NCBI GenBank assembly: GCA_020641055.1
Contig: CP067345.1
Location: forward strand, 71,001-135,000
DNA: 64,000 bases
DNA from: Clostridioides sp. ES-S-0010-02
GTDB lineage: Bacteria > Bacillota > Clostridia > Peptostreptococcales > Peptostreptococcaceae
Reading direction: 5' to 3'
The notes beneath the pieces are model-generated. The model was not told the DNA's origin and ran no database searches. It saw nothing but the letters and a program-made list of their open reading frames with translations. Shown piece by piece: positions 28,347-37,087 of the stretch. The position numbers and the translations under genes were made by a program. Numbering within the stretch: the stretch's first letter is position 1; each line of letters opens with the position of its first letter.

Positions 28347-29441
28347 TCAATTTTTAGGTTTTGCAAATATCATTCTACCAGCAGGAGTTTGAAGAACAGA
28401 AGTTACTAAAACTTTTATAGTCTCATTCATATGTTTTCTTCCTCCATCAACAACTATCATAGTTCCATCATCTAGATATGCAACACCCTGTTGAGCTTCT
28501 TTTCCTTCTTTAACCACTTGGACAACCATATCTTCACCTGGTATTGCAACTGGTTTTATAGCATTAGCCAACTCATTTATATTTAATACTTCAACACCTT
28601 GAAATTGAGCAACCTTATTTAAGTTATAATCATTAGTAACAACTTTTCCATTTAATACTTGGGCAAGCTTTAATAATTTACTATCAACTTCTGCTATATC
28701 ATCAAAGTCCCTTTCACTTATTTCAACCTCTATATTTAATTCTTTCTGAATTATATTTAATATATCCAGACCTCTTCTACCTCTTACTCTTTTCAAATCA
28801 TCTGAAGAATCTGCAATATGTCTTAATTCTTCCAAAACAAAAGCAGGAATAATAAGTTTTCCTTCTATAAATCCTGTTTTACAAATATCAGCTATCCTTC
28901 CATCAATTATTACACTTGTATCTAATACTTTTGGAGGTATCGCCTTTACTTCTTTTTTATTATCTTTATCCTTATCCTTATCTTTAATAGGATTTGCCAA
29001 TCTTCCTAATTTTCCAATATTAAATAAATCATTTTTACTTTTAAGCGCAACTTTCATTCCAAGATATCCTAGGAATAAATATAATAGTAATGATAATATT
29101 CCACCTACTATTGGTATTCTATTTACTAGCCCACTTAATAAATATGCAATTACAAATCCTACTATAAGACCCATAGACCCTAATAATATATCTGTTTGAG
29201 GATATTTTGATAGTTCTTTATCCACAACTTTAGCAATTTCTTTTGTTCTATTCACAACCCATGGCTCTATAAGATATCCTAAAATAGCTATTACTATACC
29301 TGCTACTACAGCTGCTATATAACCATAAGTTTCTTTTCCAAATGTTAATATTTCAAAATCTCTCATCAATGTTAAATAGGTCGTTATACCTATCGTAAAT
29401 CCAAGTAAAATAAACAATATCCTTGTTACTTTCCTTATCAA
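28347..29441 (-). CDS. Membrane-anchored PIN/TRAM-domain protein (YacL-like)
   Basis: 364 residues. Four hydrophobic segments lie in 1-130, followed by a PIN nuclease-fold domain (about 172-285; LDTSVIIDGRIADI, with acidic residues placed as in PIN active sites, and NDYNLNKVAQ) and a C-terminal TRAM RNA-binding domain (about 300-360). The start is TTG 29441 with GGGGGTG upstream. The family lies next to disA/radA in many Firmicutes and is thought to act on RNA or DNA; the actual substrate is unsettled. Confidence 0.88.
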   Translation of the reverse strand: MIRKVTRILFILLGFTIGITTYLTLMRDFEILTFGKETYGYIAAVVAGIVIAILGYLIEPWVVNRTKEIAKVVDKELSKYPQTDILLGSMGLIVGFVIAYLLSGLVNRIPIVGGILSLLLYLFLGYLGMKVALKSKNDLFNIGKLGRLANPIKDKDKDKDNKKEVKAIPPKVLDTSVIIDGRIADICKTGFIEGKLIIPAFVLEELRHIADSSDDLKRVRGRRGLDILNIIQKELNIEVEISERDFDDIAEVDSKLLKLAQVLNGKVVTNDYNLNKVAQFQGVEVLNINELANAIKPVAIPGEDMVVQVVKEGKEAQQGVAYLDDGTMIVVDGGRKHMNETIKVLVTSVLQTPAGRMIFAKPKN

Positions 29442-29529
29442 TGCTTCACCCCCTAGTTATACTTATCTATTATAGACCAAAGTGTATATTATATTCAAGA
29501 AAAAAGTAGTAAAATTCACTTAAAATTCA

Positions 29530-30600
29530 TTATATGTGTCTATCTAATAATACTAATTGTTTCATTTTTATAAGTCCATTTTTTATATATGTTGCTCTTA
29601 TTTCACCTATTCCTTCAACTTCATCTAACTCTTCAATAGACGCATCCAATATTTCTTGAAAGTTTTCAAAATAATTTACTAAGTTTTCTATTATTGCTGT
29701 TGGTAGTCTATGTATTTTGCTAAGAATTCTATAGCCTCTTGTTTTTATAGGCATATCCATACTTTCTGAAAATCCACTATACCCTAATAGTTTTGCCATA
29801 TTAAATAATTCTATTAGTTCTTCTGAATTTAAATTTTTAACTTTTTTCATAAGTTCTTTTATTTCAGTATTTTCTTTGTTATAATCTTTGAATATTAATT
29901 TCTGATCTATTCTAGTTGTACCCATTAATTCCTCTAATTGCATGCTTACTAAAGTTCCTTCATCCCCCAATTCTATCACATATTTTTCAATTATACTTGT
30001 AACTCTCATTACCATTTCCATTTTCTGCATGACTAACGCTACATCATAAATAGTTACCAAATCATTAAACTCTAAAGCATTTAAATTAGTTATAGCTTGG
30101 TCTAATACTGTTTTATATTTTTCTAAAGTTTGTATTGCTTGATTTGCCTTAGTAAATATCTTAGATATATCTTCGACCACATACTTCTCATTTCCTCTAT
30201 AAACTGTTATAACATTTCTTCTTTGTGAAATTCCTATAACTATAGCACCAGTTTGTTTTGCTACTCTTTCTGCCGTTCTATGTCTAGTTCCAGTTTCTGA
30301 CGTTTCTATAAAGTAATCTGGTATAAGTTGTGCATTAGCAAATAATATTTTCTTTACATCACCACTTAAAACTATCGCTCCATCCATTTTGGCTAATTCA
30401 TATAGATATGATGGTGAATACTCTGCATTTATAGCAAATCCTCCATCTACTATTTTCATTACATCTTCATTTGTTGCAATTACAATTAAACCGCCAGTCT
30501 TAGCTCTTAGCACATTGTTTAGGCCTAATCTAAGAGGGGTTCCAGGAGATATCATTTTTAATGCATATAGCATATTTTTGTTATCCAAAAAATTCTCCAT
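29530..30600 (-). CDS. disA: DNA-integrity scanning diadenylate cyclase DisA
   Basis: Makes cyclic di-AMP from two ATP while scanning DNA for branched structures. The DAC domain shows DGA at 73-75 and RHR at 106-108 (GTRHRTAER); a helical linker follows and the C-terminus has helix-hairpin-helix motifs (LDEVEGIGEIRATYI). ATG 30600 (356 residues) has GGGAGG upstream; the open frame to 30660 overlaps radA and is not used. It starts 2 bp after radA, so the two are co-translated. Confidence 0.95.
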   Translation of the reverse strand: MENFLDNKNMLYALKMISPGTPLRLGLNNVLRAKTGGLIVIATNEDVMKIVDGGFAINAEYSPSYLYELAKMDGAIVLSGDVKKILFANAQLIPDYFIETSETGTRHRTAERVAKQTGAIVIGISQRRNVITVYRGNEKYVVEDISKIFTKANQAIQTLEKYKTVLDQAITNLNALEFNDLVTIYDVALVMQKMEMVMRVTSIIEKYVIELGDEGTLVSMQLEELMGTTRIDQKLIFKDYNKENTEIKELMKKVKNLNSEELIELFNMAKLLGYSGFSESMDMPIKTRGYRILSKIHRLPTAIIENLVNYFENFQEILDASIEELDEVEGIGEIRATYIKNGLIKMKQLVLLDRHI

Positions 30601-30602
30601 AT

Positions 30603-31976
30603 TTATTGATTCCTCCCAAGTACTATATTTATAGCTTGTCTTAAGTTGTCTACTGGCCATATTTCTATACCTTTAGTATCTTTTACAACATCATAATTAC
30701 TTCTAGGAACTACTATCTTTTTAAAGCCAAGTTTTTTGCACTCAGCAATTCTTTTTTCTATAAAACTTACTGATCTAACTTCTCCTGTAAGTCCTACCTC
30801 TCCTGTAACAGCTATATCTTCATCTATAGGTATATTTCTAAAGCTAGATGCTACAGAAATAGCTATTCCTAAGTCAATCGAAGGTTCATTTATCTTTATA
30901 CCTCCAACTATATTTATATATACATCTTGGTTTTGTATTTGCAGACCAACACGTTTTTCTAAGACTGCTAATAACATACCAACTCTATTATAATCTACTC
31001 CTGTAGATGTTCTTCTTGCTATACCAAAACTTGTTGGTGAAACTAATGCTTGTAATTCAAGTAGCATTGGTCTTGTACCTTCTACAGTGGATATTATGAC
31101 TGAACCTGCTACATCTTTTGGTTTTTCAGATATCAAAATCTTAGATGGGTTATCAAGCTCTACTAATCCCAAGTCCCTCATTTCAAATACTCCAAGCTCA
31201 TTTGTTGAACCAAATCTATTTTTAACAGCCCTTACTAATCTATATGTATTATATCTTTCACCTTCAAAATATAAAACAGTATCAACCATATGCTCTAATA
31301 ATTTTGGACCTGCTAGTGAACCTTCTTTGGTTACATGACCAACTATGAATGTTGAAATTCCCATTTTTTTAGAAATCTTCATGAATTTTGAAGTACCTTC
31401 TTTAATTTGGCTGACAGTGCCTGGTGCTGAAGATATTTCTGGACTAAAGACAGTTTGAATTGAGTCTAGAATTATTAATTGTGGATTTACACTTTCTAAA
31501 TAAGATTCAATTATACTCAAATTATTTTCAGCAAATATATATAAATTTTCTGAATTAATACCTAATCTTTTTGCTCTCATTTTTATCTGTGATTCTGATT
31601 CTTCTCCAGTTATATATAAAACAGTCTTTCCTAAATTAGCTACATTACTAGAGACTTGAATTAAAAGTGTGGATTTACCTATACCAGGGTCTCCACCAAC
31701 AAGTACTAGAGAACCTTTAACTATCCCTCCACCAAGAACTCTATCTAATTCTTTTATGTCTGTTGTAAACCTTTCTTCTTCTTTACTCTCTATTGAAGTT
31801 ATACTAACTGGTTTAGATGAAGATTTATCTATTATAAAGACCTCTTTTTTTGTGCTTTTTTGATCTACTTCTTCTACAAATGTATTCCATTTTGTACACT
31901 CTGGACATTTTCCAAGCCACTTAGCTGTTTCATATCCACAAGATTGACATACATATTTAGTTTTTATTTTTGCCAT
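30603..31976 (-). CDS. radA: DNA repair protein RadA (Sms)
   Basis: Branch-migration ATPase in recombination, 457 residues. N-terminal zinc finger C10/C13/C24/C27; RecA-like core with Walker A GGDPGIGKST (about 94-103) and the RadA signature KNRFG (about 250); C-terminal Lon-like domain (GGIKINEPSIDLGIA, VTGEVGLTGEVR). AAGGATG precedes ATG 31976. Followed by disA. Confidence 0.96.
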   Translation of the reverse strand: MAKIKTKYVCQSCGYETAKWLGKCPECTKWNTFVEEVDQKSTKKEVFIIDKSSSKPVSITSIESKEEERFTTDIKELDRVLGGGIVKGSLVLVGGDPGIGKSTLLIQVSSNVANLGKTVLYITGEESESQIKMRAKRLGINSENLYIFAENNLSIIESYLESVNPQLIILDSIQTVFSPEISSAPGTVSQIKEGTSKFMKISKKMGISTFIVGHVTKEGSLAGPKLLEHMVDTVLYFEGERYNTYRLVRAVKNRFGSTNELGVFEMRDLGLVELDNPSKILISEKPKDVAGSVIISTVEGTRPMLLELQALVSPTSFGIARRTSTGVDYNRVGMLLAVLEKRVGLQIQNQDVYINIVGGIKINEPSIDLGIAISVASSFRNIPIDEDIAVTGEVGLTGEVRSVSFIEKRIAECKKLGFKKIVVPRSNYDVVKDTKGIEIWPVDNLRQAINIVLGRNQ

Positions 31977-32060
31977 ATTTTAATCATCCTTAATTTATTA
32001 TTATATACTATAATTTTAGCATATGTGAAAGATAATAGGTAAAGATTAAAAAAAATAATT

Positions 32061-32094
32061 AAGGGCAATGAATTATTTTAGATTCATTGCCCTT
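32061..32094 (-). terminator. Terminator of the ctsR-mcsA-mcsB-clpC operon
   Basis: AAGGGCAATGAAT and ATTCATTGCCCTT with a 7-8 base loop, followed on the minus strand by AATTATTTTTTTT. Confidence 0.92.
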
Positions 32095-32155
32095 AAAATT
32101 TTCTTTAAACCCTAAAGCTTATATCTATAAGATTTTAAAATGCAACTCTATTGAA

Positions 32156-34603
32156 TTATTTAGTTTCAAAAACTATTTTTTCATCTTTAACTTTTGCTAT
32201 TATATTACTTCCTTTTTTTACATCGCCTCTTAAAATCGCTTCAGATAACTCATCTTCTAGTTCTTTTTGTAAGGCTCTTTTAAGAGGTCTTGCTCCATAT
32301 TCCAAATCAAATCCAGATTTAGAAATTAATTTTATAGCTTCATCACTCATTTCTAGTTTTATATCCATATCTTTTAGTCTTTCTTGTAATTTATCTACCA
32401 TTAAAATTACTATTTTAGATATATGCTCTGTATTTAATGAATGGAAAACTATTATATCATCTATTCTATTTAAAAACTCTGGTCTGAATCTTTGCTTTAA
32501 TTCACCCATTATGTTTTCTTTCATTTTTTCATATTGAGACTTTTCTTCTTCATCTCCTTTAGCTATACTAAACCCTAAAGTTTTTTGTCTACCAATTGTA
32601 GATGCACCAACATTTGATGTCATTATCACAATCGTATTCTTAAAATCAACAGTTCTTCCTTTTGAATCTGTTAATCTACCATCATCTAGAATTTGTAATA
32701 GAATATTAAACACATCTGGATGAGCTTTCTCTATCTCATCAAATAAAATAACTGAATATGGGTTTCTTCTTACTTTTTCAGTTAATTGACCTCCTTCATC
32801 ATGACCTATATAACCAGGAGGTGAACCTATCATTCTTGATACAGCATGTTTTTCCATATATTCAGACATATCAATTCTTATTATTTGATTTTCATCTCCA
32901 AATTGCACTTCTGCTAATGCCTTAGATAACTCTGTTTTCCCTACTCCTGTAGGTCCTAAAAATAAGAATGAGCCGATTGGTCTATTAGGGTCCTTAAGAC
33001 CTGCTCTTGACCTTCTTATTGCCTTGGAAATAGATTTTACTGCTTGCTCTTGACCTATAACTCTATTGTGTAAGATTTCTTCAAGTTTTAAGAGTCTATC
33101 AGCTTCTTCCTCAAGAATTTTATTAACAGGTATTCCTGTCCATAAACCTACTACTTCAGCAATGACTTCTCCATCAACTAAATCAGAATGTTTAGATGAC
33201 TTATTCCATCTTTCTCTAACATCTTCTAATTGTTTTTTAAGTATGCCTTGTTCATCTCTTATTTTTGCTGCTTTCTCAAAATCTTGGCATCTTACTGCCT
33301 CTTCTTTTTCTTTATCTATATTTTCTATTTCTAATTCTAATTTTTTTATTTCGGCTGGAGGAGTATTTTCCTTTAGCCTCACTTTTGATGCAGCTTCATC
33401 AATCAAATCTATAGCTTTATCTGGTAGATATCTATCTGATATATATCTAGTTGATAATTCTACAGCTGTTTTTATAGCATCATCAGTTATTTTAACTTTG
33501 TGATGAGCTTCATATTTATCTCTCAATCCTTCTAATATTTTTATTGAATCTTCTTTACTTGGTTCATCCACCATAACTGGTTGGAATCTTCTTTCTAGTG
33601 CAGAGTCTTTTTCAACATGCTTTCTATACTCATCTATTGTTGTTGCACCTATAACTTGTATTTCTCCTCTAGCTAATGCAGGTTTTAATATATTTGACGC
33701 ATCTATAGATCCTTCTCCTGTAGACCCAGCTCCTATTATGGTATGCATCTCATCTATAAATAAAATTATATTTCCATTTTTAACAACTTCATCTACAACT
33801 TCTTTAATTCTTTCTTCAAATTCTCCTCTATACTTAGCACCAGCTAATAATGAACCCATCTCTAAAGAATACAAAGTTTTACTTTTTAGTGTTTCTGGAA
33901 CATTTCCTAATGCTATATTTGTTGCTAAACCTTCAGCTATAGCTGTTTTACCTACTCCTGGGTCTCCTATTAGCACAGGGTTGTTTTTAGTTCTTCTACT
34001 TAATATTTGTATAACTCTTTGTATTTCTTTTTCTCTTCCTATAACAGGGTCTATTTTATTTTGTTTTGCATATAGTGTAAGATTTCTTCCATATTTATCG
34101 AGAATCTTGGACTCTGTTTGATTTTGGTTGCCCGTGTAACTATTTTCTGATTTATATTGATTATTATCACTCATACCCATCATATCAATTGTTAATTGGG
34201 CTAGAGTTCTGTCATTTACACCTGCATAGTTCAAAACTTTATTAGCTATTCCTTCTCCTTCTTGAATAATAGCTAATAATATATGCTCAGTTCCTATATA
34301 ATTTGTTTTTAATTTATTTGCAAACATTCCTGATAGTTCCAATATTTGTTTACTTCTTGGGCTTAATACTATGTCTTCTGGAATTCCTTCGCCCTTACCT
34401 TCCATATCAATTATTTTGCCTTCTAAATAAGCCTCTGTAAATCCAACTTTACTTAGAACTTTGGCGGCTATTCCTTCTTCTTCTTTTAAAAGCCCTAAAA
34501 GTATATGCTCGCTTCCAACAATATTATGCCCTAAGTTTTTAGCAGACTCAAACGCTAAATCAATTGCTTTTTTAGCTCTTTGTGTAAATCTATTGAAGTT
34601 CAT
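32156..34603 (-). CDS. clpC: AAA+ unfoldase ClpC
   Basis: 815 residues. Two N-terminal Clp repeats (1-150), first AAA+ domain with GDPGVGKTAIAEG, middle UVR-containing coiled coil (about 410-470, EEAVRCQDFEKAAKIRDEQ), second AAA+ domain with GPTGVGKTELSKA and LFDEIEKAHPDVFN. It partners ClpP to degrade proteins, including those marked by McsB arginine phosphorylation. GAGGAGGG precedes ATG 34603. The start overlaps the mcsB end by 14 bp. Controlled by CtsR. Confidence 0.97.
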   Translation of the reverse strand: MNFNRFTQRAKKAIDLAFESAKNLGHNIVGSEHILLGLLKEEEGIAAKVLSKVGFTEAYLEGKIIDMEGKGEGIPEDIVLSPRSKQILELSGMFANKLKTNYIGTEHILLAIIQEGEGIANKVLNYAGVNDRTLAQLTIDMMGMSDNNQYKSENSYTGNQNQTESKILDKYGRNLTLYAKQNKIDPVIGREKEIQRVIQILSRRTKNNPVLIGDPGVGKTAIAEGLATNIALGNVPETLKSKTLYSLEMGSLLAGAKYRGEFEERIKEVVDEVVKNGNIILFIDEMHTIIGAGSTGEGSIDASNILKPALARGEIQVIGATTIDEYRKHVEKDSALERRFQPVMVDEPSKEDSIKILEGLRDKYEAHHKVKITDDAIKTAVELSTRYISDRYLPDKAIDLIDEAASKVRLKENTPPAEIKKLELEIENIDKEKEEAVRCQDFEKAAKIRDEQGILKKQLEDVRERWNKSSKHSDLVDGEVIAEVVGLWTGIPVNKILEEEADRLLKLEEILHNRVIGQEQAVKSISKAIRRSRAGLKDPNRPIGSFLFLGPTGVGKTELSKALAEVQFGDENQIIRIDMSEYMEKHAVSRMIGSPPGYIGHDEGGQLTEKVRRNPYSVILFDEIEKAHPDVFNILLQILDDGRLTDSKGRTVDFKNTIVIMTSNVGASTIGRQKTLGFSIAKGDEEEKSQYEKMKENIMGELKQRFRPEFLNRIDDIIVFHSLNTEHISKIVILMVDKLQERLKDMDIKLEMSDEAIKLISKSGFDLEYGARPLKRALQKELEDELSEAILRGDVKKGSNIIAKVKDEKIVFETK

Positions 34604-35615
34604 AATTTATCCCTCCTCTTAATTTTTCCAAAGTTTCTCTAATGTATGTTGCTCTATTTATATCTCTATTTTCAACATCATCACTCTTATACATTATTGA
34701 CTGATGTGCTGGTTGTATACCTATCATAAGTTGTTCTATAGATTTTAAATCTAGTTTTTTTATATAGTTCATTTCTATTCCCATTTTTATATTTGATAGA
34801 TGGCTCATTGCCTCTGAACTACTCATTACCCTTGAATTTTCAAGTGTTCCTATTGACCTAAATATTTTATCTTCTAATTTTATACCCAATTTTTTTTGTA
34901 AGATTTCTCTGGCTTTCACTTCTTTTGAAATTGCATCCTTTGTAAGACCACTTACATTCTCTATAATATTAGACTCTGTTCTTCCAAGCGTAAGCTGATT
35001 AGATATTTGGTATATATTTCCCAATGCTTCTGTTCGCTCTCCATATATACCTCTTATTGCTATACCTATTTGTGATGAAATCTTATAAAGTTCATCCATA
35101 TAGCCTAATTGACTCAATGCAGGCAAGTGCATCATTACAGAAGCTCTCATTCCAGTTCCCGTGTTAGTTGGGCAAGATGTTAGATAACCCAAGTTTGTGC
35201 TAAATGCATACTCTAAATTTGATTCTAATAAATCATCTATCTCATTTGCTATGTTATAAGCATTTTCTAAATTTAAATCATCACACATAGTTTGTATTCT
35301 TATATGGTCTTCTTCATTTATCATTATACTTACAGTTTTATCTTTTTTTACTATAACAGCACTTTTATCATTTTCTGCTAAGTCTGGACTTATCATATGC
35401 TCTTCAACCATGAGCATCTTTTTAGATTGGTCTAAATCTTCAATCTTATAGAAATCAAACTCTTCTTTATGTTCTAAACTAGAATTCATAAATGCATTTT
35501 TTACCTTTTCTATTATTTCCATAGCACACTCTTTATCTAACCTATTTGGAAAAGGATAATTGCTCAAGTTCCTAGCCAGCCTAACTCTTGATTTCATGAC
35601 TATATTCTCTTTCAT
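34590..35615 (-). CDS. mcsB: Protein-arginine kinase McsB
   Basis: 341 residues of the phosphagen-kinase fold. RVRLARNLSNYPFP (N-terminal ATP-site arginines) and TSCPTNTGTGMRASVMMHLP hold the conserved catalytic Cys and binding loop. It phosphorylates Arg residues on damaged proteins and CtsR, with McsA as activator. GGAGTGA precedes ATG 35615, 15 bp after mcsA. Confidence 0.95.
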   Translation of the reverse strand: MKENIVMKSRVRLARNLSNYPFPNRLDKECAMEIIEKVKNAFMNSSLEHKEEFDFYKIEDLDQSKKMLMVEEHMISPDLAENDKSAVIVKKDKTVSIMINEEDHIRIQTMCDDLNLENAYNIANEIDDLLESNLEYAFSTNLGYLTSCPTNTGTGMRASVMMHLPALSQLGYMDELYKISSQIGIAIRGIYGERTEALGNIYQISNQLTLGRTESNIIENVSGLTKDAISKEVKAREILQKKLGIKLEDKIFRSIGTLENSRVMSSSEAMSHLSNIKMGIEMNYIKKLDLKSIEQLMIGIQPAHQSIMYKSDDVENRDINRATYIRETLEKLRGGINYELQ

Positions 35616-35630
35616 AATATCACTCCAATC

Positions 35631-36125
35631 TTAGTCAATAGAGCCTTTTAAATACTTAATCTTATCTCTAAATTGAGCAGCTAATTCATACTCTTCATTT
35701 TTTATAGCTCTATCCAAATCTTCTTTTAATTCTCTAATCTCATTTTCTACACTTATTTTATAAAAAGATTTTTTAGGTGCCTTACCTATATGTTCTATAT
35801 GACCATGTATATTTTGAAGCATTGGATTTACTTGACTACTAAATGCATTGTAACATTCACTGCATCCAAATCTTCCATTATTCTTAAATTCACTATATGT
35901 CATATTACATTTTTGGCAAACTAACTTTTCTTCAAGCTCTTTTTTAGGTTGAAATCCTAAGTTGGAAAATATATCCATCATTGAAAAAGGCATATCTAAA
36001 TTAAAATTCATCTCTGTATTTTCTTTAGCACATTCACTACACAGATACATTTCTGTCTTTTCTCCATTGACTATTTTATTATAATATACAGATGCTTTAT
36101 TTTTATTGCATTTTTGACATAGCAT
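35631..36125 (-). CDS. mcsA: McsB activator McsA, zinc-finger/UVR protein
   Basis: 164 residues with two CxxC zinc sites at the N-terminus (CQKC...CSEC) and two more in the middle (CQKC...CSEC, about 70-95), then a UVR motif (LKEDLDRAIKNEEYELAAQF). Required for McsB kinase activity in Firmicutes. AGGAGTG precedes ATG 36125; it lies 6 bp after ctsR. Confidence 0.94.
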   Translation of the reverse strand: MLCQKCNKNKASVYYNKIVNGEKTEMYLCSECAKENTEMNFNLDMPFSMMDIFSNLGFQPKKELEEKLVCQKCNMTYSEFKNNGRFGCSECYNAFSSQVNPMLQNIHGHIEHIGKAPKKSFYKISVENEIRELKEDLDRAIKNEEYELAAQFRDKIKYLKGSID

Positions 36126-36131
36126 AAATTA

Positions 36132-36596
36132 TCACTCCTCTATACTAAATACTCCTATTATTATATTCTTTAAAACATTAGACCTTACCTTCTCTTTTAA
36201 TTCATATACTGGCATACATAATGATTTATCATCTATTGCATATAATATTAGTTTTAATTCTCTTTCACTAATTAAGTCTGATTCTCTCAAACTTTCTACC
36301 AACTCTTTTGCTTTCTTATAGGATATTTGGCTTCCTATCCTTTCGTTTAGTATTTCTCTAATATGTCCATCTTTGCTTCTTCGTATTTTTTCTATCTGAA
36401 CATATCCTCCGCCACCTTTTTTGCTTTCTATATAATAACCTTTATCTATGGTAAACCTTGTTGTTAAAACATAATTTATTTGTGATGGTGCACAACTAAA
36501 CAAGTTTGCTAGTTCATTTCTTTGAATCTGTATACTATTATCCTCTTCCATCAAATCTTTAATAAATTTTTCAATTATATCTGTCATAGTTGCCAT
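36132..36596 (-). CDS. ctsR: Transcriptional repressor CtsR
   Basis: 154 residues. The N-terminal winged helix (NELANLFSCAPSQINYVLTTRFT) and the beta-wing GYYIESKKGGGGYVQI are the CtsR signature; the C-terminal part dimerises. It represses clp genes and is inactivated by heat or by McsB. First gene of the operon, with its own operator upstream, so self-repressing. GGTGATAT precedes ATG 36596. Confidence 0.96.
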   Translation of the reverse strand: MATMTDIIEKFIKDLMEEDNSIQIQRNELANLFSCAPSQINYVLTTRFTIDKGYYIESKKGGGGYVQIEKIRRSKDGHIREILNERIGSQISYKKAKELVESLRESDLISERELKLILYAIDDKSLCMPVYELKEKVRSNVLKNIIIGVFSIEE

Positions 36597-36620
36597 TTAT
36601 ATCACCACACACCTTTTTAT

Positions 36621-36637
36621 TTTGACTTTCTTTGACT
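36621..36637 (-). promoter_or_regulatory. CtsR operator
   Basis: The minus strand reads AGTCAAAGAAAGTCAAA, a direct heptad repeat that fits the CtsR consensus RGTCAAANANRGTCAAA. It lies 25 bp before ctsR; a -10-like TAAAAT is just upstream (about 36642-36647). Confidence 0.93.
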
Positions 36638-36660
36638 ACTATTTTACACCTATTATTTAA

Positions 36661-37087
36661 ATTTTTAAAGCCCTAAATTGTGTAAATTTATTTTTTTCAT
36701 AATAATTTAAATGAGGTGTCCATCTTTTGTTAAGTATAATCTTCTACTTCTTACATTTATAACAATTAAGTCTTAAAATTATTGGTTATTAATTGATTTT
36801 TAATGTATCTATACCTTGTATTTGTAAATATACCTTCATATCATTATTATTAAACATTTCTAAAAATAATAATATAAAAAGATACTTTCTTTTATTAAAA
36901 CAGTTTAAGAAAGTATCTTTTATTCTTCACATTTTTTATTACTTTAATTTGGTTTTTTCTTGTTTTTTATAAAAACACATAAAAACTAGATATACACTTC
37001 TTTAAAATAAGTATATACCTAGTTTTAATTACAAAATTATTTTACATAATAGATGGATATTAATTATTTAATGTTCTATCTTCTTTA
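36661..37087. other. Intergenic region with two inverted repeats between fusA2 and ctsR
   Basis: This 430-bp stretch has no supported ORF. Two stems are visible: AAAAGATACTTTCTT/AAGAAAGTATCTTTT (36878-36921), and a looser AAAACTAG..TATAC../..GTATA..CTAGTTTT (36984-37025). Both are followed by T-rich runs on the minus strand and probably end the fusA2 transcript twice. A short RNA between them is possible but unsupported. Confidence 0.55.

Noticed and set aside
36923-36983. A small RNA between the two hairpins after fusA2
   Set aside because: No promoter is visible; two successive terminators explain the structure.
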